DNA from: JAFAFN01 sp963707555
GTDB taxonomy: Bacteria; Actinomycetota; Acidimicrobiia; Acidimicrobiales; Microtrichaceae
NCBI GenBank assembly: GCA_963707555.1
Contig: CAVPQM010000024.1
Coordinates: 62,001 to 126,000, forward strand
Direction of reading: 5' to 3'
DNA: 64,000 bases
Position numbers and translations under genes: made by a program. The stretch's first letter is position 1; the number at the start of each line of letters is the position of its first letter. Shown piece after piece: positions 29,648 through 39,050 of the stretch. The notes under the pieces are model-generated. The model saw only the letters and a list, made by a program, of their open reading frames with translations, did not search any database and was not told the origin of the DNA.

Positions 29648-29842
29648 GTGATCGTCTGCCACTGCTTCGGGGTGAGCGACCGCCGCATCCATGCGGAAGC
29701 GGGTCTGGGCGCCAGCGACCTGGACGACATCACCGCGCGCTGCGGTGCCGGCAGCGACTGCGGTGGTTGTGCCGATCTGATCGAGGACATCCTCGAGATC
29801 CGCCTGGTCGGCGAGCCCGCCGCCACCCAGCTCGCCTCGTGA
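29648..29842 (+). CDS. bfd: Bacterioferritin-associated ferredoxin (Bfd-like)
   Basis: 64 residues with the Bfd-like [2Fe-2S] pattern: CHC near the N-terminus (VIVCHCFGVSDRRIH) and CGAGSDCGGC in the middle. Bfd reduces ferric iron in bacterioferritin so that it can be released. TAACAT at 29635-29640 lies 7 nt before GTG 29648, so a leaderless start is likely. The bacterioferritin gene follows on the same strand after 198 nt, which supports the assignment. It overlaps no other gene. Confidence 0.9.
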   Translation: MIVCHCFGVSDRRIHAEAGLGASDLDDITARCGAGSDCGGCADLIEDILEIRLVGEPAATQLAS

Positions 29843-30040
29843 CCCATCTCGCGCCCTGAGGCAGCTCGGGTCCTGAGACGCGACGTCAGCGTCTCGCGGC
29901 AGCCCACGGAGCCGGCCGGCAGCGCGGTCAGCCGTGCTTCCGCGACTCCATGAAGCGTGCCGAACGTGGCCTGACAACCGCGGCATCCCGCAGACCCGCG
30001 CCGTAGCCTCGAAGAGGTACGACGACCAGGAGCTGACGCC

Positions 30041-30514
30041 ATGCCGAAGGGCGACCCCGAGATCATCGACTTCCTCAACGAGGTCCTCACCGCCGAGCTG
30101 ACGGCCATCAACCAGTACTTCATCCACGCCAAGATGAACGACAACTGGGGCTACGAACGACTCGCGAAGAAGTTCTGGGACGAGTCCATCGACGAGATGA
30201 AGGACGCCGACAAGATCATCGAGCGCATCCTCTACCTCGACGGCATCCCGAACCTGCAGCGCTACGGCACCGTCGCCGTCGGCGAGACCGTGCCCGAGCA
30301 GCTCGAGCTCGACCGCCAGACCGAGGTCGCCGCGATCGAGCGGTACAACCGCGGTGTCGCCCTGGCCGTCGCCAAGAGCGACAACGGCACGCGTGACCTG
30401 CTCGAGGAGCGCCTCACCGACGAGGAGAGCCACCTGGACTGGATCGAGACGCAGATCAGCGCGATCGAGGACATCGGCATCCAGAACTACCTCGCGCAGC
30501 AGCTCTACAGCTGA
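30041..30514 (+). CDS. bfr: Bacterioferritin
   Basis: 157 residues, four-helix iron-storage protein. Heme-binding Met53 is in ESIDEMKDAD; ferroxidase ligands Glu19 (TAELTAINQYF), Glu52, Glu96 (RQTEVAAI), Glu129 and His132 (DEESHLDW) are present. The position equivalent to E. coli His54 is Asp55, so one centre ligand is changed. PNLQRYG and IQNYLAQQLYS are typical. AGGAG lies 8 nt before ATG. The Bfd-like gene upstream provides the likely electron donor for iron release. Confidence 0.95.
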   Translation: MPKGDPEIIDFLNEVLTAELTAINQYFIHAKMNDNWGYERLAKKFWDESIDEMKDADKIIERILYLDGIPNLQRYGTVAVGETVPEQLELDRQTEVAAIERYNRGVALAVAKSDNGTRDLLEERLTDEESHLDWIETQISAIEDIGIQNYLAQQLYS

Positions 30515-30532
30515 CGCGCCACCCACCTCGAC

Positions 30533-30560
30533 GAGCCCGCGGCCTCCCGGTCGCGGGCTC
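30533..30560. terminator. Hairpin after bacterioferritin
   Basis: A 9-bp perfect stem (GAGCCCGCG with CGCGGGCTC) and a 10-nt loop begin 18 nt after the bfr stop and face the convergent ABC-ATPase gene. Confidence 0.7.
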
Positions 30561-30564
30561 GCCC

Positions 30565-30610
30565 GCGCCCGGGGCAACAACTGCGCCCGGGGCAACAACT
30601 GCGCCCGGGG
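30565..30610. repeat. 18-bp tandem repeat between bfr and the ABC ATPase
   Basis: Two exact copies of GCGCCCGGGGCAACAACT (30565-30582, 30583-30600) and a 10-bp partial third copy, placed just after the terminator and 13 nt before the stop of the convergent gene. Confidence 0.9.
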
Positions 30611-30623
30611 ACGGCAGGCACCC

Positions 30624-31775
30624 TCACGGTCGGACGGCGACGGTGCCCTGAACGGGGAAGTGCACCGCTGGACCTCCGACGTAGCGAACCACCGCACGGT
30701 CGCCACGCTGCAGGATCGGCGCGGAGGCGCGCCGCACTCGCAGCTGCGAGCCGTCGACGGCGACCAGGTAGGTCGTGCCGTGGCCGACGTACTCGACCAG
30801 CTCGACGACGCCGCTCGTGGAGCCGGCCGCGGCGAGCTCCGTCGTGCGCTCGTCGCTGCTCGGCGCGGGGGTGATGTCCAGGTGCTCCGGACGGATCAGG
30901 ACGTCGACGGCCCCCGAGCCGTCGTGACGCAGCGGCAGGTCGCCGACCGCTGTCCGCGCGGTCGAGCCGTGCGCCTCACCGGGGACGAAGTTGGCGTCGC
31001 CGACGAACCCGGCGAGCCAACGCGTCGAGGGTTCGGTGTAGATCTCGGCCGGCGTGCCGACCTGCACCACGTGGCCGTCGGCGAGCACCGCGACACGGTC
31101 ACCCAGCACGAAGGCCTCGTCCTGGTCGTGGGTGACGAACACCGTGGTGATGCCCAGTCCGACGAGCAGCTGGTGGATCTCGGTGCGGACCTGGACGCGC
31201 AACGCGGCGTCGAGGTTGGAGAACGGCTCGTCCAGGAGCAGCACCGACGGCCGCGGTGCGATCGCCCGGGCGAGCGCGACACGCTGCTGCTGACCACCCG
31301 ACAGCGTCGAGGGCATGCGCTCGCCGTACCCGCCGAGGCCCACCAGCTCGAGTGCCTCGTCGATGCGCGGCGAGACCTTCCGCTCGGGGCGCTCGAGACC
31401 GAAGCCGACGTTGCGGGCCACCGACAGGTGGGGGAACAACGCCCAGTCCTGGAACACCATGCCCATACGGCGTCGCTCGGGGACCACCAGCTCGCCGGGC
31501 CCGGTCAGCGTGCGCCCACCGACCACGACGGTCCCGCTGTCGGGGACCTCGAGTCCGGCGAGGATCCGCAGCAACGTGGTCTTGCCACAGCCGCTCGGCC
31601 CCAGCAGCGCCAGCGTGGCACCGCCGTCGACCGCGACGTCGACGGAGTCCAGCACGACCGTCGAGCCGTCGAAGCTCTTCGACACCCCGCTGACGGCGAC
31701 AGCGACCGCCCCGCCGTCCTCGTTGCCGCCGACAGGGTCACCGTCGACAGGTCTGCTCGACGGAGCGTCAGGCAC
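30624..31775 (-). CDS. ABC transporter ATP-binding protein with TOBE domain
   Basis: 383 residues. Walker A GPSGCGKT, Q-loop FQDWALFPHLSV, signature LSGGQQQRVALARAIA, Walker B VLLLDEPFSNLD and H-loop VTHD are complete, followed by a TOBE-type domain (IRPEHLDI, LVEYVGHGTTYLVAVDGSQL). This is the FbpC/PotA/CysA importer group (iron, polyamine, sulfate and similar). No permease or binding protein lies next to it, so the substrate is open. GTG 31775 overlaps the lysS stop by a few bases; a later start (GTG or ATG is scarce) is possible because the first 25 residues look disordered. Confidence 0.85.
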   Translation of the reverse strand: MPDAPSSRPVDGDPVGGNEDGGAVAVAVSGVSKSFDGSTVVLDSVDVAVDGGATLALLGPSGCGKTTLLRILAGLEVPDSGTVVVGGRTLTGPGELVVPERRRMGMVFQDWALFPHLSVARNVGFGLERPERKVSPRIDEALELVGLGGYGERMPSTLSGGQQQRVALARAIAPRPSVLLLDEPFSNLDAALRVQVRTEIHQLLVGLGITTVFVTHDQDEAFVLGDRVAVLADGHVVQVGTPAEIYTEPSTRWLAGFVGDANFVPGEAHGSTARTAVGDLPLRHDGSGAVDVLIRPEHLDITPAPSSDERTTELAAAGSTSGVVELVEYVGHGTTYLVAVDGSQLRVRRASAPILQRGDRAVVRYVGGPAVHFPVQGTVAVRP

Positions 31776-33403
31776 CCGCAGAGCCCTCTGAACCGGCAGA
31801 GCCCCCGGAACCGACAGAGCCCTCGGGTCCCGCAGTGCCCTCGGCACCGGGGCGCGGTTCGAGCTCCATCTCGGAGAGGTCCTGCTCGGGGCGCAGCGTC
31901 GGGAACAACACGATGTCGCGGATGGTGTGCACGTCGGCGAGCAGCATCGCGAGCCGGTCCATGCCGATGCCCAGCCCGACCGTCGGCGGCAGGCCGTAGT
32001 CGAGGGCCCGCAGGTAGTCGTGGTCGACGACCATCGCCTCGTCGTCGCCGGCCGCGTTCTGCTCGGCCTGGTCCTGGAACCGTGCGCGCTGCTCGTCGGG
32101 GTCGGTGAGCTCCGAGAAGCCGTTGCACAGCTCACGGCCCACGACGATGCACTCGAAGCGCTCGACCAGACCCGGCGCGCTGCGGTGCTCACGGGACAGC
32201 GGCGAGACCTCGGTCGGGTAGTCGATGACGAACGTCGGGTCCCACAGGGTGTGCTCGGTCGTCTTCTCGTACAGCTCGAGCAGGAGCTTGCCGGTGCCGT
32301 AGCTCTCCTTCCACGGCACGTCGTGGTCGTCGCAGAGCTGACGCAGCCGCTCGACGGAGGTGTCGACGTCGACCGCCTCGCCGACCTGCTCCGAGGTGAG
32401 CTCGGCCATGGTCGCCCGACGCCACGGCGTCGACAGATCGACGTCACGGCCGTCGAAGGTGACTGTCGTCGACCCGCAGAGCTGCTCGGCGAGCGTCGAC
32501 ACGAGCTGCTCGGTCAGCGTCCATGTGCACGTGGTAGTCGCCGTACGCCTCGTAGGCCTCGAGCATCGTGAACTCGGGGTTGTGGCGGTTCGACGTGCCC
32601 TCGTTGCGGAACACCCGCGCGATCTCGAAGACCTTCTCGAACCCGCCGACGACGAGTCGCTTCAGGTAGAGCTCCGGCGCGATGCGCAGGAACATCTCCT
32701 GGTCGAGCGCGTTGTGGTGCGTCACGAACGGGCGCGCCAGCGCACCGCCGGGGATCGGGTGGAACACCGGTGTCTCGACCTCGAGGTAGCCGCGCTCCTC
32801 GAGGAAGCGCCGGGTGAGCGACATCATCCGCGACCGCAGCTGGAAGGCGCGCCGGGCCTCGTCGGTGACCCACAGGTCGACGTACCGCTGCCGGTAGCGG
32901 GTGTCGGTGTCGGTGATGCCGTGCCACTTGTCGGGGAACGAGCGGCGTGTCGGCGCGAGCAGCGTCCAGCCGTCGACGCGGACCGACAGCTCGCCGCGGC
33001 GGGTCGTCATGACCTCGCCGGCGACACCGATCCAGTCACCCAGGTTCAACTCGGTGAACTGCTCGAAGTCCGGTGTCGAGGCCGACGGCGCGAAGAGCTG
33101 CACGCGGCCACTCGAGTCGGCGAGCGTGCCGAAGGCGAGCTTGCCCTGCACACGTCGCAGCATGAGCCGGCCCGCGACGCTGACGCGCACGCCGGTCTCG
33201 CTGCCCGGCTCGAGGTGGCCGAAGCGCTCGGCGAGCTCGGCTGCGGTCGCGTCGACGTCGTAGGTGTACGGCTGGTCGAAGCCCCCGGCCCGGTCGACGT
33301 CCGGCGAGGGACGGGCCTCGCCCGGCTCGGGCGACGGGGCGTCAGCGCCGGCGTCGGGAGGGGTGGCGTCGGGAGGGGTGGCGTCGTTGTCGGCGGGGGT
33401 CAT
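31768..33403 (-). CDS. lysS: Lysyl-tRNA synthetase, class II (frame break)
   Basis: About 544 residues after correction. A Pro/Asp-rich N-terminus precedes the OB anticodon-binding domain (VSVAGRLMLRRVQGKLAFGT). The catalytic core has motif 2 RVFRNEGTSNRHNPEFTMLE and motif 3 GLGIGMDRLAMLLAD. Near 32522 an extra G turns HMTLTEQLVSTLAEQ into HMDADRAARV. The C-terminus ends with a low-complexity Gly/Ser repeat (GSVGSGGSAGSEGSAGA). ATG 33403 overlaps the coaX stop (ATGA). Confidence 0.94.
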
Positions 33404-34182
33404 GCGGTCTGGTTCTTCTCCCAGATCAGGCGGAGGCCGTGCAGGGTCAGCCAGGGCTCCTCGTGTTCGATCGATTCGGCGATGGGGGCGATCAGCGAGG
33501 CGAGCCCGCCGGTGGCGATGATGGTCGACTCGCCGATGACGTCCTCGATCCGGTCGCACATGCCGTCGACCATCGCCGAGTAGCCGTAGACCGCACCGGA
33601 CTGGACGGACTCCATGGTGGTCTTTCCGATCACGCTGCGGGGTTCGGTCAACTCGACCCGGCGCAGCGCCGCGGCACGGCCGAAGAGCGCGTCCATCGAG
33701 ATCTCGATGCCCGGGAAGATCGCGCCGCCCAGGTACTCGCCCTTGGCCGAGATGACGTCGAAGGTGGTCGCGGTGCCGAAGTCGACGACGATCGTCGGTC
33801 CGCCGTACAGGTCGTAGGCGCCCACTGCGTTCGCGATGCGATCCGCACCCACCTCGCGCGGGTTGTCGTAGAGCACCGGCATGCCGGTCTTCACACCCGT
33901 GCCGAGGATGACCGGCTCCAGGTCCAGGTACCGCTCGCACATGCGGCGCAGCTCGAAGGTCAGGCTGGGCACACCCGAGGACACCGCGACGCCCCGGATG
34001 TCCTTGGACAGGTCCAGGTCACGTGTCGCGAGCAGGTGGCGGATGAACAGCGCGAGCTCGTCGCTGGTGCGCTCCGCGCGGGTCGCCATTCGCCAGTGGT
34101 CGAGCAACTTGTGGCTGCGGTCGCCGGCGTCGTAGAGCCCGACGACGGTCTGGGTGTTGCCGACGTCGATGACCAGCAGCAT
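33400..34182 (-). CDS. coaX: Type III pantothenate kinase
   Basis: 260 residues. First step of coenzyme A synthesis. MLLVIDVGNTQTVVGLYDAG holds the N-terminal phosphate-binding Asp; GADRIANAVGAYDLYGG and VVDFGTATTFDVISAKGEYL carry the other active-site residues, and IATGGLASLIAPI is near the end. ATG 34182 follows GAGGAG. Earlier in-frame codons add only an unlikely extension. It lies downstream of panC-nadB-nadC, so pantothenate synthesis and use are encoded together; panD is absent. Confidence 0.94.
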   Translation of the reverse strand: MLLVIDVGNTQTVVGLYDAGDRSHKLLDHWRMATRAERTSDELALFIRHLLATRDLDLSKDIRGVAVSSGVPSLTFELRRMCERYLDLEPVILGTGVKTGMPVLYDNPREVGADRIANAVGAYDLYGGPTIVVDFGTATTFDVISAKGEYLGGAIFPGIEISMDALFGRAAALRRVELTEPRSVIGKTTMESVQSGAVYGYSAMVDGMCDRIEDVIGESTIIATGGLASLIAPIAESIEHEEPWLTLHGLRLIWEKNQTA

Positions 34183-34355
34183 GGTGTCTCCTCGGGCTCG
34201 GTGTCCGCTGGAGTGGCTCGCCTCGTCGGTCGGGCCCTCGCGGATCTGTCGGACCATGATGGCCCCTGACCGCCCACGGCGCACGTCCGTTCGCCCTGCG
34301 GGTCACGCCGGGCAGTTCAGGTGCGACGGGGCAGGTGCGGACGCTCCCGTGGAGG

Positions 34356-35252
34356 TCAGCCCAGGTCGAGGCCGATGTCGAGCGCCACGGCGGACTTGGT
34401 GAGCCGGCCGACCGAGATCATGTCGACGCCGGTGGCCGCGTACTCGCCGATCGTCTCGAGGGTCACCTCGCCCGAGACCTCGAGCAGCGTGCGACGCACC
34501 TGACCGCCCTGGCGGACCTCGGCCGCGGCGACGCACGCCTGGACCTCGGCAGGCGACATGTTGTCGAGCAGGATCGCGTCGGCACCGACGTCGAGCGCCT
34601 CGACGCACTGCTCGAGCGAGTCGCACTCGACGTGCACCGTCCGCGCGGGCCACAGGTCGCGCGAGCGGCGCACCGCGTCCGCGATCGAGATGCCTCCCAG
34701 GTGGTTGTCCTTGATCAGGATCCAGTCCGAGAGGTTGCCGCGGTGGTTCCGACCACCGCCGGCGCGCACGGCGGCCTTCGACAGCGAACGCAGGCCGGGC
34801 ACGGTCTTGCGGGTGTCCCACACCCGGGCGTCGCCGCCGGCGGCTGCCGCGGCGGCGTACTGCGAGGTGAGCGTCGCGATGCCCGACAGGAACGACAGGA
34901 AGTTCAGCGCCGTGCGCTCGCCGGTGAGGATCGAGCTGAACGGCCCGCGCACCACGCCGAACACCTCGCCGGCGGCGAGCTCGGCACCCTCGTCGACCGA
35001 CCACGACACCTCGACGCTCGGGTCGAGCTGGGCGAAGGTCTCGGTCGCGCAGCGGGTGCCCGCGAGGCGACCGGGGCGGCGGGCGACGAAGCGTGCCTCG
35101 CCGAGGATCGGTGACAGCAGTGACGAGGTGAGGTCGCCGAGGGGGTCGAGATCCTCGGCCAGCGCCCTGGCGACCGCGTCGGTGACGTCATGGCGCGGAG
35201 GGTGCATCCAGTCGGGGTGGACGCTCGGGATCGACGGGTTGGTGGAGCTCAC
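34356..35252 (-). CDS. nadC: Quinolinate phosphoribosyltransferase (decarboxylating)
   Basis: 298 residues. Converts quinolinate and PRPP to nicotinate mononucleotide. Motifs: ALAEDLDPLGDLTS, RTALNFLSFLSGIATLTS, DTRKTVPGLRSLSKAAVRAG with GGGRNHRGNLSDWILIKDNH, and VECDSLEQCVEAL. GTG 35252 overlaps the nadB stop as GTGA. A TACGCT hexamer 6 nt before this start resembles the leaderless promoters elsewhere, so an internal promoter is possible. Confidence 0.95.
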   Translation of the reverse strand: MSSTNPSIPSVHPDWMHPPRHDVTDAVARALAEDLDPLGDLTSSLLSPILGEARFVARRPGRLAGTRCATETFAQLDPSVEVSWSVDEGAELAAGEVFGVVRGPFSSILTGERTALNFLSFLSGIATLTSQYAAAAAAGGDARVWDTRKTVPGLRSLSKAAVRAGGGRNHRGNLSDWILIKDNHLGGISIADAVRRSRDLWPARTVHVECDSLEQCVEALDVGADAILLDNMSPAEVQACVAAAEVRQGGQVRRTLLEVSGEVTLETIGEYAATGVDMISVGRLTKSAVALDIGLDLG

Positions 35253-36884
35253 GGCGCGAGCGTACCGACGACGAGACGTCGTGCCTGCGTGGGGTCGATC
35301 TCGGGGAAGTCCGTGCGGGCGTGGGTGCCACGGCTCTCGGTGCGGGCGATCGCCGCGGCGACCAGCACGCGTGCGATCACGGCCAGGTTGCGCAGCTCGG
35401 CGTACGCGGTGTCGGTGCCGTCGGGAGCGACGCGCTCGAGTGTGTGCTCGACGATGCGGGCGCACCGTTCGAGACCCTCCGCGCTGCGCACCACCCCGGC
35501 GTCGATCGACATGGACTGCTGCAGCTCGCGTCGCAGTCCCGCGACGTCGTCAGCGGAGAGCGCTACCGGCGACGCGGCCGGATCCGTTGCGGCGGCGAGC
35601 GCGGTCGGGCAGCAGCAGTCGGGTCCCGCCGATGTCCAGCTCGTCGACCTGGGGGACGTCGTCGCCCCGGCTCTCGAACACCGCCCGCATGGCGCCCGTC
35701 GGCGCGCACTGCGTGACGCCCTCGGCGATCGCCTCGACCGCACGCGGACCGAACACCATGCCCTCGAGCAGCGAGTTCGACGCCAGGCGGTTCGCGCCGT
35801 GCACGCCGCTGCAGCTGGTCTCCCCCGCTGCCCACAGGCCGGGCAGGTCGGTCGCTCCCGACAGGTCGGTGACGATGCCGCCGCACTGGTGGTGCGCCGC
35901 GGGTGCAACCGGCAACCAGTCGGTCGCCGGGTCGAGGCCGGCGCCGACCAGGTCGGCGTGGATCGTCGGGAACCGCCGGTCGAAGTGCTCGAGTCCGGTG
36001 GCGTCGAGCCAGACGTGGTCGTTGCCCTGCTCGACCATCGTCGACAGGATCTGCCTCGACACGACGTCGCGCGGCAGGAGCTCGTCGACGAAGCGCTCGC
36101 CGGCAGCGTCACGCAGCACGGCACCGTGTCCGCGCAGCGCTTCGGACAGCAGCGGCCGTGGGATGCCCGGGTGGTAGAGGGCGGTCGGGTGGAACTGGAA
36201 GAACTCCAGGTCGGCGACCGCAACGCCGGCGCGCAGCGCCATCGCCACGCCGTCGCCAGTGGCGACCGGTGGGTTGGTCGTGATCGCGAAGAGCTGACCG
36301 GCGCCGCCGGTCGCGAGCAGCACGTGACGCGATCGGACCTCGTGCACGACACCGGCGGCATCGACGGCGCTCACTCCGACGCAGCGGCCGTGCTCGACGA
36401 GCAGGTCGAGCGCGAAGGTGTGCTCGTGCAGCGCTGCCGCCGTGCGGCGGACTGCGGCGACCAGGGCCCGCTCGATCTCGGCGCCGGTCGCGGCTCCCCC
36501 TGCGTGCACGACCCGGGCGACGGAGTGGCCGCCTTCGCGAGCCAGCTCCAGGTCGCCACGTTCGTCGCGGTCGAACTCCGCACCGAGTGCGATGAGCTCC
36601 TCGACGCGACGGGGACCCTCGTCGACCAGGACGCGCACGGCGTCGACGTCGCAGAGCCCTGCGCCCGCGGCGAGGGTGTCGGCAAGGTGCAGGTCGATCT
36701 CCTCGGTGTTGCCCGACAGCGCGGCGGCCACGCCGCCCTGGGCCCACCTGGTGGTGGCCAGGTCGAGTCCGCCCTTGGTGATGACACCAGTGCGCAACCC
36801 GTGCGCGCCGGCCGCCTGGACGGCAGCCGAGAGTCCCGCCACCCCGGAGCCGAGCACGAGCAGGTCGAGCTCGCCCGGGTTCAC
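35249..36884 (-). CDS. nadB: L-aspartate oxidase (frame break)
   Basis: FAD enzyme making iminoaspartate for NAD synthesis. The N-terminal FAD-binding motif is LVLGSGVAGLSAAVQAAGA; LATTRWAQGGVAAALS, FFQFHPTALYHPGIPRPLLS and SCSGVHGANRLASNSLLEGM are diagnostic. Near 35608 an extra base in CCC takes the frame from RLLLP to RARRRNGSG; the other frame continues TALAAATDPAASPVALSADD and a C-terminal helical domain with LRNLAVIARVLVAAAIARTE and HARTDFPE. GTG is the start. nadA was not seen. Confidence 0.94.
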
Positions 36885-36920
36885 GTGGGCGGACCTGCGG
36901 CAGGGTCGTCAGCCGCGAGA

Positions 36921-37787
36921 TCAGCCGCACGCGGGATCGTCAGCGGCGACGTTGTCGATCAGTCGGGCCCGTCCGAAGCGCACTGCCGCGAACAGCCGAG
37001 CGGTCTCGTCCGCGATGTCGCGCGGCGCCAGTGTCGAGGCATCGGCCACCTCGACGTAGTCGAGCTCGCCATGGGGCGCAGCGTCGACGACCGCGGCGAT
37101 CGCGTCACGTACCCGCTGCGCGTCGCGTTCGCCGGAGCGGACCAGCCCCGCGCCGGTCAGCAGGGCGCGGCGCAGCACCGGTGCGGTCGCCCGCTCCTCG
37201 TCGGTCAGGTACACGTTGCGGCTCGACATCGCGAGGCCGTCGGACTCCCGAACGATCGGACAGCCGATCACCTCGACGGGTGCGGACAGGTCGGCCGCCA
37301 TCCGGCGCACGATCGCGAGCTGTTGGTAGTCCTTCTCACCGAAGTAGGCGCGGCACGGGCCGACGATGTTGAACAGCTTGGCGACCACCGTGCACACTCC
37401 GCCGAAGTGGGTGCGACGCGAGGCGCCTTCCATGACGCTCGACAGCGCCTCGACCGAGACGCCGGTGAGCACCCCGTCGCGACCGTCGGGATACATCTCC
37501 TCGAGGTCCGGCAGGAAGAGCCACGACGCGCCGGCGGCTGCCGCCTTGGCCGCGTCGCCCCCGGGGTCCCGCGGGTAGGTGTCCAGGTCCTCGCCGGCGG
37601 CGAACTGCAAGGGGTTGACGAAGATGGTGGTCACCACCACGTCGTTCTCGGCGGCGGCCCGCTCGATCAGCGAGACGTGCCCTGCGTGCAGGTAGCCCAT
37701 GGTCGGCACGAGGCCCACCGTCCGGCCGGCACAGCGTTCGGCGTCCAGAGCACCGCGCAGCTCGGCGATCGTCGTCGCGGTCCTCAC
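36921..37787 (-). CDS. panC: Pantothenate synthetase
   Basis: 288 residues. Joins pantoate and beta-alanine using ATP. The HIGH-type motif is GLVPTMGYLHAGHVSLIERA, followed by FVNPLQFAAGEDLDTYPRD, YFGEKDYQQLAIVRRMAADL and the SSRNVYLT loop. TAGGCT on the minus strand (37800-37795) lies 7 nt before GTG 37787 and there is no Shine-Dalgarno sequence, so panC may have its own leaderless transcript within the longer gene run. nadB starts 36 nt downstream. Confidence 0.95.
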   Translation of the reverse strand: MRTATTIAELRGALDAERCAGRTVGLVPTMGYLHAGHVSLIERAAAENDVVVTTIFVNPLQFAAGEDLDTYPRDPGGDAAKAAAAGASWLFLPDLEEMYPDGRDGVLTGVSVEALSSVMEGASRRTHFGGVCTVVAKLFNIVGPCRAYFGEKDYQQLAIVRRMAADLSAPVEVIGCPIVRESDGLAMSSRNVYLTDEERATAPVLRRALLTGAGLVRSGERDAQRVRDAIAAVVDAAPHGELDYVEVADASTLAPRDIADETARLFAAVRFGRARLIDNVAADDPACG

Positions 37788-37821
37788 GCCGGGCAGCCTA
37801 GGACCCTCCGGACGGGTCCGG

Positions 37822-38601
37822 TCACCTGTCGAGCGGCGGCACGTCACGGCCCGCGAGCGCCGCCGCGGCGCGGACCATCTCGAGGTACGCGGCACGCTCG
37901 CCGGGGTCGATCGCGTCGAGGTGGCGCCGCACCGTGGCCCAGTCACCCCGGGCCACCGGTCCGGTCAGCGCCGCTGCCGGTCCGAGGGTGCCGACGTTGT
38001 CGAGCGAACCCGACGCGAGGGCCAGGAACGCCTCCAACGGCACGCCCACGTCCGCTGCGATGCGTTCGACCTGACCGAGGAGGGCGACCAGGTGGTTCGA
38101 GGCCACGACCGCAGCGGCGTGGTAGGTCGCACGGTCCTCGTCGGACACCTCGACGGAGCGTCCGCCGAGGGCGTCGACGACACGGCCCGCGACGGGGTGA
38201 CCGCTGACGCCGAACCAGGCGCCACGCAACCGAGCCGCGCCCAACTCAGCCGAGGGCAACGACACCAACGGGTGGAGCGTCGCGCGGTCGGGGTGCGGGT
38301 CGAGCACGTCGAGACCGAGGGAGCCGGCGCAGTGGGCGACCACGGTGCCCTCGACCGGATCGATCGATGCGGCGACCGCGGCGATCTGCCCGTCGGGGAC
38401 GCACAGCAGCACCAGGTCGACGCCGCTCGCCAGAGCGGCCGGGTCGACGTCACGTCCGACGACCTCGACGTGCCACCCGAGCTCGACGAGCGCTCGCTCG
38501 AAGGACCGACCCGCGCGACCGGCGCCCACGATCCGGACCCGGATCGGCGGCGGGCTCCCGGCCTGATCGGGCTCGGCGTCCGTCGATCGGGACTCGTTCA
38601 C
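37822..38601 (-). CDS. DUF2520/Rossmann-like domain protein
   Basis: 259 residues. An N-terminal NAD(P)-binding fold (VRIVGAGRAGRSFERALVEL, DLVLLCVPDGQIAAVAASI, VAHCAGSLGLDVL) and a C-terminal helical DUF2520 domain (EDRATYHAAAVVASNHLVAL). It resembles the gene next to panC in Mycobacterium (Rv3603c). It could be a ketopantoate-reductase-like or related oxidoreductase; no reaction is shown by the sequence. GTG 38601 overlaps the folK stop (GTGA). Confidence 0.88.
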   Translation of the reverse strand: MNESRSTDAEPDQAGSPPPIRVRIVGAGRAGRSFERALVELGWHVEVVGRDVDPAALASGVDLVLLCVPDGQIAAVAASIDPVEGTVVAHCAGSLGLDVLDPHPDRATLHPLVSLPSAELGAARLRGAWFGVSGHPVAGRVVDALGGRSVEVSDEDRATYHAAAVVASNHLVALLGQVERIAADVGVPLEAFLALASGSLDNVGTLGPAAALTGPVARGDWATVRRHLDAIDPGERAAYLEMVRAAAALAGRDVPPLDR

Positions 38602-39044
38602 AGGTCGTCGACGCGGTGGACGCTGCCCTCGGCGAGCTGCAGGTCGCGCTCGCTGACGAGGTCCGGCGCAAGGTCTCGCAGCGGCGCGAGCACGAAGCGC
38701 CGGGACCTCCACCGAGGGTGTGGGATGGTGAGCCGCTCGCTGTCCATCTCGACACCGTCCATCCAGATGATGTCGATGTCGAGGGTCCGCGGCCCCCAGC
38801 GCACCTCTCTGGTGCGTTCGGCCGAGGCCTCGATCCGGTGGCACACCCCGAGCAGGTTCAGCGGGGTCAGCTCGGTGTCGAGCTCGACGACCAGGTTGAG
38901 GAACTTGTCCTGCGACGGACCCCCGACCGGGTCGGTCTCGTAGATCGGCGACACGGCGACCACGTCGGGGAGCGAGTCGATCGCATCGGCCAACAGCCGA
39001 CGGGAGTCACCCAGGTTGGAGCCCAACGACAGGAACGATCGCAC
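38598..39044 (-). CDS. folK: HPPK: 6-hydroxymethyl-7,8-dihydropterin pyrophosphokinase
   Basis: 148 residues. SLGSNLGDSRRLLADAIDSL is the N-terminal pterin/ATP-binding motif, followed by SPIYETDPVGGPSQDKFLN, the RWGPRTLDIDII catalytic Asp pair and LTIPHPRWRSRRFVLAPL. Complete by family length. The start is GTG; it lies 6 nt after the folB stop. Confidence 0.95.
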   Translation of the reverse strand: MRSFLSLGSNLGDSRRLLADAIDSLPDVVAVSPIYETDPVGGPSQDKFLNLVVELDTELTPLNLLGVCHRIEASAERTREVRWGPRTLDIDIIWMDGVEMDSERLTIPHPRWRSRRFVLAPLRDLAPDLVSERDLQLAEGSVHRVDDL

Positions 39045-39050
39045 GTCGGG

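Noticed and set aside
31768..33403. LysX-type fusion or lysX paralogue
   Set aside because: No TM region or MprF-like domain precedes the OB fold; it is a plain LysRS with a frame break.
35190..38207. 1,005-codon plus-strand frame over nadC-nadB-panC
   Set aside because: Antisense shadow; all recognisable enzymes are on the minus strand.
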